The notes: generated by a model not told the origin, from the letters alone. A stretch of 64,000 bases of DNA from Nocardia wallacei (GCF_029869545.1 NZ_JARWQD010000116.1:62001-126000), one strand, 5' to 3'. Counted from the stretch's first letter, positions 1 through 10,380 are shown. A program made the numbers and translations.

Positions 1-3000
1 TTGCCCTGTTCACCCTCGACGACCTGGAGGCCGAACGATCCGACCCGAACAGCCTGGGTGACCGTGCCGAGGGAAACCACGGCCGCGGCGCACGGATAGT
101 CCTCGAGGACGCCGAATGGCTCGGCATTCTGAAACGAGACCCAGGAAAAGTGATCAGGGTCGTATACAGAGTCTCACCTCCCACCACGGGACCGGCCACC
201 GCCGCCGACGGCCACCCCAGCTCCGATCCGGATCCCTCGCCATCGATTCCGAATGCTGCGTCGGATCGATCGGCGCCCACCCGCCCAGGCTTCGACGGGC
301 CATTCGGAATACCCGAGAATCCCTTCGACGAGCACGGCAACCCGCTGAATCGGCGACTCTCGCCTGCTAATCGGCGCGCATTGCTGACAAGCTATGCGCG
401 CGTGGAGGCTTCCGGGGGCGGCTTTCCTCGCCGCAGGCGGAAACCTGACGAGACGTTGCCGAAGAGCGGTTTCCTGCAATGGGTTCGAAATAGAGCCAAA
501 CCTGTCGAAGACACCTCTGAAAAAGGGAAGGTCTCGGTCCGCGAACTGCACGTGGTCAACAAGCCATTCGTTACGCTGTTGTTCGGAGACGCGAAGCTAC
601 CGGGCGGCGATGCCTTCAGTCAGATCGGCTCCAGCGCCGCGTCGACCGCGATACCACTCATTCTGCTGAACGCGGGAGAATCACCCACAGCCGCGGCTAT
701 GGCAGGTGCAGCCCTATGGATTCCAAGGTCCTTCGAGCTGTTCGCCGGCTACGTTGCCGACTTCTGGGACCAGAAGAAAGTTATGGTTTCTGCGCTGGGG
801 GGCGGCGGAGCGGCCGCAGCCACCGCCACCGGCCTGATCATCTTCGACGCGCCAGATCTTGCAGTCGGTCTGACGGCGGCGGCCTTGGTCGAGGCCACCG
901 CAGCCACCTTCTATACCCGGACCTTCTATACAGCAGCCAGGAAGCTCCTCACCAGCGCTGAGCAAGACGCTGGAAATGGATTGTTGACCAGCACCCGGTC
1001 TGCGGCTCAGGTGACTGGCAACTCGCTGGCAGGCCTAGCCAGCGCCGTACCCGCGGCGCCTGCAGGCCTGAACACTCTTTCTTTTCTCGGGCAACTTGCG
1101 AATGTGCGAAGATTTCCTTTTCCTGCCCGAAGTCATCCGAATTCGACCAGCCAATCCAGCAAAATCGATCGTAAACCCCTCAAGGCAATTCATGAAGGCT
1201 GGCGAGCACTGCGGCAGAATCAATTCCTCAGCGAACATACCGTCGCCGCTACGATAACCAACGCCGCCTGGGCCATGATGACGTTTCGCACCACCACCGT
1301 TCTGGCTGATGCCGACATGTCCGTCTGGGCCGATGGTGCCGTGCTCGCCGCACCCGCAGTTGGCGGGGTACTCGGCGGCTTATTGATGCCGAAGCTAATC
1401 GATCGGATTCCGATCCCGATTCCGATAAGCGGTCTATTCGCTGCCGGACTCACCAGTATCGCGGGGAGTCACGCGATCCAGGCGGCAACCGCCGACCCTT
1501 CCTTAATAGCAGCCACATCCTTTGTGGAAATGATGGTGACGGCCGGTGTAAATACTCGGGCCGCGACGTATCAGCAGCAAACCGTGCCCGAGGAACTTCA
1601 AGGTCGCGTGGGATCGGTAAGAGGACTGTTCTTGGGAACCGGGCCCACTGTCGGCCTCCTGGCCGGCGGCGCCGTGGCAGGTACGCACGGTGGCGACGCT
1701 GTTGCCGCGCTAGCAGCGACCGTAGCGGCGGTCACAGCGGCCGGTTACGGCGCTCTCCATCTTGTCAGAAAGGGCCGCGTCTCTCTCCGCATCATCAAGC
1801 GAGGCCGTGGGTGGTTTGGACGATCTGAGCGCGAACCCGCACCCGTTCAGGCTTGTTCACTACCAGCGACGCCTTCAGCTGCTCGGCAAACCCGTCAGCC
1901 CGCCGGAATCCCTGCAGCACGACTCCCCAGCCTGCTCGACGACTTCGACCCCGACCCGGATGTCTTCGACCTTCCCCTCCCTCGCCGCAAATCCCCTCGC
2001 CCTGCCGCCGGCGGACCGGGCTATGCCGGACTCGGCGATATGGCCCCGGGGATCGGCGGCGCCACTTGGTTCAGGGAGAATCCGGCGGCAAGCTCAGCGG
2101 ACCCGATCCCACCATCGCCCGAACGCCACCCTGTGGCCGAGGTCGAGTTGCGCTCCCTGGTCATCGACGCCGATGCGGACCGGGCTGCGATAGCAAACCA
2201 GGCCTCCGGTCTGGTCCACAGCCTGGTGGACCGCGACGACAGCTCGTTACATCAGAGCTGGTCACCCGAACTCCTCGGCATCGCAGAGCTGATGGCAGAC
2301 GAACTGGGCAGCGCCGTGACGAACAACTCTCACGCTGAGGGTGTGCTGGTGTTGACCGCCTTGACGACCGGTGATGGCGCTGCGCTCGCGTTCGATATGC
2401 GTGTGTACGGCACCAACGTCGCGCGGTTGAACCTGGTCGCGGACTACGCCGATCGATACGATCTCGAGCCCGTCGCCGACGGCTACACCGTGCGGGCGGT
2501 GCTCGCGGACGACCGCCGCGGCGCTGCGGAACTGGTTGCCGCACTGGCCTCGAGGGACACCCGGGTATTCGAGCAGTACGGTCGGGCTGTCGGCGAATCG
2601 ACAGCAGGCCGCATGCCCCAGTATCTGCGAGCCCATGGTGAAAGCCTGCTGGCCTTCCTCTCGGGATTGCCCTCCGATGTCGAGCTCACCAATTCCGAGA
2701 TCGAGCCCGCGCGTATCCGCTTGACTGTCACGGCCGCCGGCCTGCCGCCGGCAGATATACACCAGGCCGATCCCACCGAGCCTGAAATTGATGACCTAAG
2801 TGCCGCTGCGGCCGAATCAGTGGAACTGACGCTGCCCACAACGGATCCCGCTGCGGACAGCCGCATCGGGATCGCGATCGATGAGATAGTGCCTGGGTGG
2901 CCGGTCACTGCGCGCGTCGCGGCGACCGACGCGGTGCACGCCGCACTGAGCCATATGCTCGGGCGTTCAGTCAGTTCGGACATAACAGTCCGTGTCGATA

Positions 3001-6000
3001 GCCACGAGGGTCTGCGGGTGACCGTCGCCCACGATGGAATTCCCGGACCATCACCCGAACTGACGCAAACCCTCGAACTCCGAACAAGTGCGTGGCAAGT
3101 GTTGTCCTGGCCGGAACAGCTACACGGAGGGCCCGCGCACCAACGTGTCGTGCTCGACTTCCACCTGTTCGACGATTCGGTCAGCGTTCCCACCCGCGAA
3201 CCCGCGGGGCAAGCTCACGACGATCAACTCCCGATTTCCGAAGCCTTCGGCGTGACCCCGCTCCCGAAATCCGTTACAGCACTCACCAACAGGGTCCGTA
3301 ACCTTCTCGGCCAGCACGGCCTTGCGCCTGGTGACGTAGGGATCGCCATGCAAATTGCGAAGGAGCTGTCGCCCGAGGTCATGAGTCCTGCCGCGAGGTG
3401 TGAGGTGCGATTGTCGCGGGCCGGTTTGGTGACGCTTGACTTCACGGAGGGAGATGAGGCTACCGAGCGCCAATGGGGGGCAGTGTTTCGGCCTACAGGT
3501 CAGGACACGGCCTCGGTCGAGGTCGACGCCGACCCGGTTGCCGCTGATGCTTGGCGTAGGGCTCATCGTGAGATGTTGCGCAGCGGGTGGTCGACAGCTC
3601 GTCATGTCGATGCCGCCAGAGCCGTGGTGCTATCACAAGTATCGGAGTTCCAACGCTGGGCAGGCGAGCCTGCTTGGGCGATGGCGGTTCGGGTATCCGG
3701 CAGGCCGCAGCACCGAGGTCTGCACATCACGGCGACCGATCCGCGCCACCAAAACACCGTCTCGCTCGTCGAACTGTTCGAGCAATATGGCGATCCTGGG
3801 CCGAACTGCACAGCCACCGAGCATTTCTACGACAATCGGTGGTTGGCCCGCTGGCATTGGGAGCGCGGCACGGGATCGCCCTGGGCAGATCCCCTGTTCG
3901 ATGGAACCGAGATCTTCCCGCCTCTGGCGGGTCGCCCGTCGGCCTCGCGGCGCGGCTCCCAACGCTTGGCGGACCCCGCGCGGCGATCCGGCGAGCAACG
4001 AGCAGAACTGCTACTTGCTGCAGGCCTGCACAAGCGAGGAAGGAACCGCCAGGCCGCCACTCTGGTCGAACGCATATTCAGCACGGCCCCTGATCACCTC
4101 GGCCCACAGAAGACCCGGCGCAATGCAGAACGCCTGATCCTGCAACTACTGGAAAGCCTCCTGCGCCCCGTGGCATCTTCCGCTGAGCGAACCTCGACAG
4201 CTGCCGAAGCCCGATCGGACAGGGATGTGCTGCTGACCGGCGCCATCGCCATGGGACCGGAAGGACTGGAGCTCCGTGTCATAGCTGCTGTTCACAGGTC
4301 GTCGAGTTCCGCAGGTATGACGCACGAATGGCAGGTACAGGACCTGGTCGGTCCGGGCCGGGCGAGTAGAGCGGGCACCGAGTCGTGGGGCGGGTTCACC
4401 ACCACCTGGATCGCGGTACCGCTGCGCACAGGACGAGACATCGAGGGAGGGCAAGGAACTGGTAAAGAAGCCAGCGCCCGTGCCGGTGCCGGCGGAACGT
4501 CCAACCCAGCCAGGGTGATCGAGACGATCGACGCATTGCTCGGTGAACTCCCGCCGGACAACGGCAACCGTCGCACAGCCACACCGGAGCCTTCCCAACT
4601 TGGCGGTGCCTTCCCCGAGGCCGGCGCACTGTCGACCAATAGCACCGCATCCTCAACACTCACACCGTGGGGGGACCGTCGATCCGATCAACCGGCCCGA
4701 GGCCTGCGGACACCGTGGAGCGCCGATCGCGCAATACCACCTGTCGGCGAACCCCCTGATATCTCAGACGCTCTCGACATTCCGCTTCCCCGACGCAAAT
4801 CCAACCGGCCGGGCATCGGCGGACCGGGCTTCGCCGGACTCGGCGACATGTCGCCAGGAGTAGGCGGCGCCACCTGGTTCAGAGAAAATCCCGACCCAGG
4901 AAAGACGAACCGTGACGTCAATTCGGCAATCGCGCTTCTACCTGATCCACCACTGACCCAACAGGACAGGAAATGCGCGGCGAGTGCGGTCGCAAAATTG
5001 CGCAATCAATTCGGGGCAAACGCAATACCGCAGTCACTTGTCGACCGCATTCCACCCGCCAACGCAGTGGTCGCTGCAAGAAACCGTGTTCAACAAAACG
5101 CACAATGGTGGTTCTCGTTGGCCGATGACGAGCAGATGGGAATGATCGCCGTATACCCCGCGCTGATCGGCAACACCGACGGCATCCCCTACGCCGACCG
5201 CGACAACGCGAACCGCAGATCGATATCACGACAACTCGCGAACCTCGAAAATATCGCACAGCACCGCAAGCTCAACGCCGAGGAAAGGGCGCACCGTCTC
5301 AACCTCGCGACCGCTAGGAATCATCTCACCGAGATACAACGTCGTGTGCAGAAGTTCGGCTCACCACCAGTCCAACTCCTCTCTTATGACGCCCAGAAGT
5401 ACAACGGCCAAGGCCGTATCGCCGTCTCGATCGGTGACGCCGACAGGGCAGCTAACGTAACCCGCCACGTCGGCGGCTTCGGAACCACGCTGCGGAAGCT
5501 GCTGCACCGATACAACTTCGCAGAAGCCCAGTACGAAGTGACATCCCGATACGCACCCGACGAGATCGTGGCTGCCGTCATCGACATCGGCTACGAACAC
5601 CCGACCAAACTGGTCATGGGCACCTCGCCGATCCTACCCTTCGACCCCGCCTACCACAGGTTCGCCGAGGTCGGCGGCTATGTGGTGGCGCGAGACATCG
5701 CGTCCTACAACGCCACTCGCACAGCGCTCGCCGAGTATCAGGAAACTTCACTGCCGCGACTGCATACGCTTCTCGGCCACAGCTACGGTACGACGACCAT
5801 CTGCTACGCCGGACAGCATGGCAGGTTGGCTCGCGAGATCGACCAGGTGGTCCTTACTGCCTCGCCCGGAGCAGGGCCGATCACCCACGCAGCCGAGTTC
5901 GGAATCGGCACCGAGAACGTCTATGTCCTGACGGCAACCCACGATCCCATCGCCTGGCTCGGGGCCGAGACCCCCGACCGGCGTGGCCGATTCCTCAACC

Positions 6001-8756
6001 GTGGCCTGGGCGTCGACCCCGCCAACGAGGCATGGGGAGCGGTTCGTGTCACGACGGAATCACCCGATACGCCTGAGCTCCGCAATCCGCTGCGCGCCCA
6101 TACTGCCTACGACTCTTTCGCGGACCGCGAGAACCTCATCCCGACCGAGTCGCTGAACAACATTGGCCTGATCACGGCAGGCCGCGGTGCCGAAGCCACT
6201 CGTGCCGAACATCGGACGACGCACACACGTCGCCGAAACCCTGGGCAGCTCTCTGATCCAGACCAGCGGCGACGCGTTCGTATTCGTGCGCTTTCCAGTA
6301 CCTTCCCGCCGGAAGCAGCAACCGAAATCGAGCAAATCATCTCCGAACTGAGCGCCGTTCGTGATGCCAACGGCAACCGACCCTTTGCCTATCTCGACGC
6401 TATGCCCCTCCCCACGTCCCATGAGCCGTTCGGGGCGGACTGGGCCAGTAATCGCCACGACTGGTTTCGTACGATTCTCACTGGCAACTTCGCCGAGCTG
6501 CGAAATATAGAGTTGACCGACAAGGACATTTTCGAGCTGAAACGAATTCTTCGACGCGCCCCTATTTATCTTACGATCGCACTTGCTGTCACAGCCGGGC
6601 TCAAATCAGAACAGCTGGTGGGTATTTCCGATTCCGGTCCACTGTTTTTCAAGCAGGAGAAGCGAATACAAGGCGACAAGACGATCACCGTGTGGAAGTT
6701 CCGGTCCATGGCGCTGGATGAGCCGGAACAGCCGAGCAGCCGAGATATAGCCAACAGGGTCAGTCCGATGCGACGCTTTGTACGTGCTACCTCGCTCGAC
6801 GAGTTGCCCCAACTTCTGTCGATCGCAACTGGGACCATGTCGTACCTACAAGGCAGGCCGATGCTGGACGGCGACCGCGCCCGGATGCGGGAAGTGCTCA
6901 CACCGGCGGAATACGACCTTTGGGACCAGCATCTCAAAAACGATCTGTGGTCAGCGCTGCACTTCCCCGGGTGCCGCTCTCTCGACCCCGAATCAACGGC
7001 GTATCTCCGTACTAGGTACCTTGCCGCGCGCCTCTACTCGCTGATCGGGAGCCGATCAGTCGACAACTACGTCCTAGGCGTCGTCGATCGATACCTGCTC
7101 GGCATGGTTAGCGCCGAAGGTCGCGTCCTGGCACGGGCGCTCGCAGCCAGCCTCCGCGACCGCATAGCGCCGAACCTCGGGGCGAGACCTGGCCTGTCCG
7201 ACGGAGGCGACTCCGCCGCAAAAGGCACCGTGATGGAGACAGACCCAGACACATTTGGGCCCGCAGAGGCCAACACTTCATTGCAGCCTGTACGGTCCGG
7301 TGGTACGGCTTCCGGTCGAACTCCGTGGAGTCAAGGCCAAGGCCACATCGACCGTTCTATGCCGTCCCTGGACTTGCTCGATGCGCTCAACCCTGCCGCG
7401 GACGTCTTCGACTCTCCCCTCCCTCGACCCAAATACACCCGCCCGGGTGCGGGCGGACCGGGATACGCCGGCCTCGGTGAAATGTCGCCGGGCGTAGGCG
7501 GTGCCACCTGGTTCAGGGAGAATCCCGTGCGGCCGCAGTCCGGAACTGTCATCCACCCCGCGGCGAACGATGGAACACCCGAGGTCTGGCTGACGGGCAC
7601 CTACCAGGGCCAGCCGATCATGTTCCGTTCCTCGGATGTCTGGAGCAGACCCCTGACCGACGCCGATGGCATCCGGAATGGAGTTACCTTCTGCCGTGAA
7701 TCCGAGAACCGGGATATCCAGTGGGCGGCCCAAGAAAGCAGGCTGGCCGATACCGAAATCTTTCCGGTACGACTCTACTCCTCTAGTACCGAAGTGTCGT
7801 CACCGGATGATGCTTTGTGGGCAGCAAACGTCCGCAAGTCAGGACGACTGCCCAACTTCTTCTTTCTCCACGGAACAGAAGACGGGGATTATTTCATAGT
7901 GAACATAAATCGCGGAACGAAGACCGAGGAGGATTGGGTCGAAGTTGAATTGAGTGGACGCGAATGCGGTCGAATGCTCGAGGCGAACAAGGATTCCAAA
8001 CGTGCTCTACGAAGGGACCCAGCGGCCGATCACGTGCTCGCTGCCTGTCATACCGGCGACCGAGCTGCCCTGCTGACGGCCGACTATCTCCACTCTACAG
8101 GCAACGTAACGGGAATAATTTACGCCGCTCTCGGTGAAGTATTTACGGAGCACCCTGACGACCGCGTAGACACCGGATTGTATGTGGTGGGCGACATCAG
8201 CCGCGGCGATTTGTTCAAGGCTTACCACCCACCAATTCTCGACCCATCACCGTCCTCGACCATCGCCAACTGCGCCATTGATGTGGCCCGCGCATTCCAA
8301 GCGTTGAACGACGGCGCCCAACCCGATCCGGACGATACTGACTCGAGATGGGACGCGGACGACAACTGGCGGATGCTCGAAACCACCATCGGTGCTCAGC
8401 TTCGGCCAATAAAAATCAAGGGCGCCGGCGACATCGCCACAATAGCCGAAGAAATACGCGCCAAAAAAGACGCTGCCGACACCGCGGTCCTCGTTCTGGA
8501 CGACGGTAAAAATGCACACGGTCTCCTCCTCACAAACGTCGAGGATAATGTCTTCGTATTCGATGCGCACCGCCTGCGCAACTTTGATGGCGACGACCAA
8601 GGAAACAAATGGCAACGTCCGGACCGAACCATAAAAAAGGCCTTCATCGCCCGCTTCGCAACCAGGAACGGCAGTCTCATCCCTGTGGATAAATCAAAAC
8701 CCAAGCTACTTCACTCGAAGCATCCGCACAAAATACAGGGAACATCAACTGAATAA
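1..8756 (+). CDS. Giant multi-module protein (5' end outside window): MFS-like, ATPase-like, DUF1023-like, sugar transferase-like, caspase-like and papain-like modules
   Basis: The frame is open from the first bases of the window (ALFTLDDLEAERS...), so the true start lies upstream; the GTG at 150 is only the first internal start-like codon. About 2,917 residues are visible. In order: a hydrophobic MFS-like module (nt about 540-1800) with the PEELQGRV loop and GTGPTVGLLAGG typical of MefA-like exporters; linker repeat 1; a long region with weak HATPase-like signatures (ADELGSAVTNNSHAEG near 2295, others near 2930, 3670 and 4230); linker repeat 2; a DUF1023-like alpha/beta hydrolase with GHSYGT (Ser codon 5781); a sugar-transferase-like stretch (FKQEKRI, KFRSM at 6696, TSLDELPQL, QGRPM); linker repeat 3; a caspase-like pair (His 7869 in FLHGTEDG, Cys 8046 in AACHTGD); and a papain-fold toxin-like end (Cys 8271, His 8517, Asp 8562). 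Domain order resembles polymorphic-toxin giants of actinobacteria. Module calls come from motifs; the overall role is unknown. The gene ends with TAA. Confidence 0.85.
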   Translation, partial: ALFTLDDLEAERSDPNSLGDRAEGNHGRGARIVLEDAEWLGILKRDPGKVIRVVYRVSPPTTGPATAADGHPSSDPDPSPSIPNAASDRSAPTRPGFDGPFGIPENPFDEHGNPLNRRLSPANRRALLTSYARVEASGGGFPRRRRKPDETLPKSGFLQWVRNRAKPVEDTSEKGKVSVRELHVVNKPFVTLLFGDAKLPGGDAFSQIGSSAASTAIPLILLNAGESPTAAAMAGAALWIPRSFELFAGYVADFWDQKKVMVSALGGGGAAAATATGLIIFDAPDLAVGLTAAALVEATAATFYTRTFYTAARKLLTSAEQDAGNGLLTSTRSAAQVTGNSLAGLASAVPAAPAGLNTLSFLGQLANVRRFPFPARSHPNSTSQSSKIDRKPLKAIHEGWRALRQNQFLSEHTVAATITNAAWAMMTFRTTTVLADADMSVWADGAVLAAPAVGGVLGGLLMPKLIDRIPIPIPISGLFAAGLTSIAGSHAIQAATADPSLIAATSFVEMMVTAGVNTRAATYQQQTVPEELQGRVGSVRGLFLGTGPTVGLLAGGAVAGTHGGDAVAALAATVAAVTAAGYGALHLVRKGRVSLRIIKRGRGWFGRSEREPAPVQACSLPATPSAARQTRQPAGIPAARLPSLLDDFDPDPDVFDLPLPRRKSPRPAAGGPGYAGLGDMAPGIGGATWFRENPAASSADPIPPSPERHPVAEVELRSLVIDADADRAAIANQASGLVHSLVDRDDSSLHQSWSPELLGIAELMADELGSAVTNNSHAEGVLVLTALTTGDGAALAFDMRVYGTNVARLNLVADYADRYDLEPVADGYTVRAVLADDRRGAAELVAALASRDTRVFEQYGRAVGESTAGRMPQYLRAHGESLLAFLSGLPSDVELTNSEIEPARIRLTVTAAGLPPADIHQADPTEPEIDDLSAAAAESVELTLPTTDPAADSRIGIAIDEIVPGWPVTARVAATDAVHAALSHMLGRSVSSDITVRVDSHEGLRVTVAHDGIPGPSPELTQTLELRTSAWQVLSWPEQLHGGPAHQRVVLDFHLFDDSVSVPTREPAGQAHDDQLPISEAFGVTPLPKSVTALTNRVRNLLGQHGLAPGDVGIAMQIAKELSPEVMSPAARCEVRLSRAGLVTLDFTEGDEATERQWGAVFRPTGQDTASVEVDADPVAADAWRRAHREMLRSGWSTARHVDAARAVVLSQVSEFQRWAGEPAWAMAVRVSGRPQHRGLHITATDPRHQNTVSLVELFEQYGDPGPNCTATEHFYDNRWLARWHWERGTGSPWADPLFDGTEIFPPLAGRPSASRRGSQRLADPARRSGEQRAELLLAAGLHKRGRNRQAATLVERIFSTAPDHLGPQKTRRNAERLILQLLESLLRPVASSAERTSTAAEARSDRDVLLTGAIAMGPEGLELRVIAAVHRSSSSAGMTHEWQVQDLVGPGRASRAGTESWGGFTTTWIAVPLRTGRDIEGGQGTGKEASARAGAGGTSNPARVIETIDALLGELPPDNGNRRTATPEPSQLGGAFPEAGALSTNSTASSTLTPWGDRRSDQPARGLRTPWSADRAIPPVGEPPDISDALDIPLPRRKSNRPGIGGPGFAGLGDMSPGVGGATWFRENPDPGKTNRDVNSAIALLPDPPLTQQDRKCAASAVAKLRNQFGANAIPQSLVDRIPPANAVVAARNRVQQNAQWWFSLADDEQMGMIAVYPALIGNTDGIPYADRDNANRRSISRQLANLENIAQHRKLNAEERAHRLNLATARNHLTEIQRRVQKFGSPPVQLLSYDAQKYNGQGRIAVSIGDADRAANVTRHVGGFGTTLRKLLHRYNFAEAQYEVTSRYAPDEIVAAVIDIGYEHPTKLVMGTSPILPFDPAYHRFAEVGGYVVARDIASYNATRTALAEYQETSLPRLHTLLGHSYGTTTICYAGQHGRLAREIDQVVLTASPGAGPITHAAEFGIGTENVYVLTATHDPIAWLGAETPDRRGRFLNRGLGVDPANEAWGAVRVTTESPDTPELRNPLRAHTAYDSFADRENLIPTESLNNIGLITAGRGAEATRAEHRTTHTRRRNPGQLSDPDQRRRVRIRALSSTFPPEAATEIEQIISELSAVRDANGNRPFAYLDAMPLPTSHEPFGADWASNRHDWFRTILTGNFAELRNIELTDKDIFELKRILRRAPIYLTIALAVTAGLKSEQLVGISDSGPLFFKQEKRIQGDKTITVWKFRSMALDEPEQPSSRDIANRVSPMRRFVRATSLDELPQLLSIATGTMSYLQGRPMLDGDRARMREVLTPAEYDLWDQHLKNDLWSALHFPGCRSLDPESTAYLRTRYLAARLYSLIGSRSVDNYVLGVVDRYLLGMVSAEGRVLARALAASLRDRIAPNLGARPGLSDGGDSAAKGTVMETDPDTFGPAEANTSLQPVRSGGTASGRTPWSQGQGHIDRSMPSLDLLDALNPAADVFDSPLPRPKYTRPGAGGPGYAGLGEMSPGVGGATWFRENPVRPQSGTVIHPAANDGTPEVWLTGTYQGQPIMFRSSDVWSRPLTDADGIRNGVTFCRESENRDIQWAAQESRLADTEIFPVRLYSSSTEVSSPDDALWAANVRKSGRLPNFFFLHGTEDGDYFIVNINRGTKTEEDWVEVELSGRECGRMLEANKDSKRALRRDPAADHVLAACHTGDRAALLTADYLHSTGNVTGIIYAALGEVFTEHPDDRVDTGLYVVGDISRGDLFKAYHPPILDPSPSSTIANCAIDVARAFQALNDGAQPDPDDTDSRWDADDNWRMLETTIGAQLRPIKIKGAGDIATIAEEIRAKKDAADTAVLVLDDGKNAHGLLLTNVEDNVFVFDAHRLRNFDGDDQGNKWQRPDRTIKKAFIARFATRNGSLIPVDKSKPKLLHSKHPHKIQGTSTE
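1941..2084 (+). repeat. Inter-module linker repeat, copy 1
   Basis: Encodes a roughly 48-residue unit: an acidic lead-in (DFDPDPDVFD), then PLPRRKS, a GGPGYAGLGDM block and GGATWFRENP. It sits directly after the MFS-like module and before the ATPase-like region. Copies 2 and 3 share more than two thirds of the positions. Confidence 0.9.
4758..4892 (+). repeat. Inter-module linker repeat, copy 2
   Basis: Same unit as copy 1: DALDIPLPRRKS, GGPGFAGLGDMSPGVGG, ATWFRENP. It separates the ATPase-like region from the DUF1023-like hydrolase module. Confidence 0.9.
7374..7526 (+). repeat. Inter-module linker repeat, copy 3
   Basis: Same unit: LLDALNPAADVFDSPLPR, GGPGYAGLGEMSPGVGG, ATWFRENP. It separates the sugar-transferase-like module from the caspase-like and papain-like C-terminal modules. 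Confidence 0.9.
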
Positions 8757-9201
8757 GTGCAACTCACCCAGTTTGCAACGCCAGCGCCCTCGACCAGGAC
8801 CGCTTCGCCACCGAGCAGCGGCCTGATGCGCCGTTCCGCAAAGGCAGGAGGTGACCGTAGAAGGAAGCGGCTTGCGTAAGAGTGCCGCGACCGTCACCGT
8901 CCGCACGCTCTCCGCTCGCGGGACCTCGTCCATGATGAGGGCAAGTATGGTCAAAAGGCTCTCGCTGCAGCACTGACCGGCCACAGGAAGATGGTGAAGT
9001 CAGCGGCATGAGATCCGGTCTAAACGATCGCGCCGGACAAACCGGGCTTCGACGGAACGTTTCAGACAGAGTTCCGAAGATCACAGTGTAGATGCCGGAG
9101 TTGTTCGATAGACGACGGAATGAGTGTCGGCGAAGAAGCTCCGGCGCACTGTGATCGAAATCATAAGAGATGATACAGGGCCCGCTCCTCGTCGCGACCC
9201 C
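8757..9201. other. Intergenic region without a recognised gene
   Basis: About 445 bases between the convergent ends of the giant gene and the MFS gene. Short open frames exist on both strands but lack ribosome binding sites and recognisable composition. I see no clear terminator hairpin. Confidence 0.5.
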
Positions 9202-10380
9202 TCAGCCCGGCGTTGTTTCGTAGTGCACAGGCGCGAGCCGGGCGGCCAGGTGGAACAGCAACAGCGTTCCTACCCCGGCGCCGACTGCGGCAATTGGCAG
9301 CAAGCCCGGCCCGACGGTGCCGACTATTACGCCACCGACCACACCGCCGACCGCGACACCGATATAGGTTCCGGAAGTATTGAGCGCCAGCGCCTGGGTC
9401 GCGGTCTCACCGGCGAGCAGGTGCAGGCGGGCCTGGGTAGCGGGCGAGTTCCAGAACGCTGCGCCGCACCACAGCATCACGAGCGGATACAGCACCGCGA
9501 CGGGCACCGGGCGGAGGACCCACATGCCGGCGAATGCCAGCATCGTGACGACGAACACGAGAACTCCGGTGGCCAGGGCCCGGTCCGGACCCCACCGGTC
9601 GACGGCGTGCCCGCCTGCCCAGATACCGGCCATTCCGGCAACACCGGACACCGCAAATACCACCCCGCGCACACCGATGGTGGCAGCGGATACCTCATCG
9701 ACGAAAGAAGACAGATAGGTCAGAAGCATCATCGAGCCGAACATGAGCACGATATTGGCGGCCAGACCAACCGATACGCGCGGCGAGGCAAGAACACGCA
9801 TCTGAGCCGAGACCGGCTGCACCGCACCGAGTTCCGCGCGGCTGGGCAGCTGCGTCAGGAACCCGAGCAGGACCAGCGCACCGCCGACCGCCATAGCTCC
9901 GAACGTCGCACGCCAACCACCGATTGCGCTCAACCACGTGCCGAGCGGCACACCCACGGCAATGGAGCCGGTGACTCCGAACGTCACGATTGCGAGGTAC
10001 CGGCCCAGCCTCTCCGGCGGCGACAGTCGTGCAGCCAGTGCGAAAATCGATGGCGTAGCGGCTGCTGCGGCGAGCGCGGCCAGCACCCGCGCACAGATCA
10101 ACACGGAGAATGAGGGCGTGACGGCCGCGACGAGATTGGCACCGGCGAATACACCTGTGGCGGCGGCGAGGACACTCCGCGGCTGTCGTCTCGACAGCAC
10201 GATAGCGGCCACCGGCGCCGCCACCGCCACCGTCAGCGAAAACACGGTCACCAGCTGTCCGGCCACACCGACCCCCACGTCGAGATCGCCGGCGATCTCC
10301 GGTAGCACGCCAGCGATCACGTAGTCATCGGTGTAGAAGACCAATGCCGCCAATGCCAATACGATCAACCACCCAGGCAC
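9202..10380 (-). CDS. MFS transporter (DHA1-type drug exporter-like)
   Basis: 392 residues with about 12 hydrophobic segments, starting at a GTG preceded by a GAGAGGGA ribosome binding site. The N-terminal half carries the typical TDDYVIAGVLPEIA helix and the LSRRQPRSVL loop between helices 2 and 3. The FGVTGSIAVGVPLGTWLSAIGGWRATF stretch corresponds to the antiporter-type helix 5 region of AraJ/NepI/chloramphenicol-exporter-like MFS proteins. Substrate unknown. It lies 40 nt downstream of the 10421-10987 gene on the same strand, so the two probably form an operon. Confidence 0.85.
   Translation of the reverse strand: MPGWLIVLALAALVFYTDDYVIAGVLPEIAGDLDVGVGVAGQLVTVFSLTVAVAAPVAAIVLSRRQPRSVLAAATGVFAGANLVAAVTPSFSVLICARVLAALAAAAATPSIFALAARLSPPERLGRYLAIVTFGVTGSIAVGVPLGTWLSAIGGWRATFGAMAVGGALVLLGFLTQLPSRAELGAVQPVSAQMRVLASPRVSVGLAANIVLMFGSMMLLTYLSSFVDEVSAATIGVRGVVFAVSGVAGMAGIWAGGHAVDRWGPDRALATGVLVFVVTMLAFAGMWVLRPVPVAVLYPLVMLWCGAAFWNSPATQARLHLLAGETATQALALNTSGTYIGVAVGGVVGGVIVGTVGPGLLPIAAVGAGVGTLLLFHLAARLAPVHYETTPG

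Noticed and set aside
8764..9084. A 106-codon open frame on the minus strand after the giant gene
   Set aside because: No ribosome binding site and composition typical of chance frames in GC-rich DNA.
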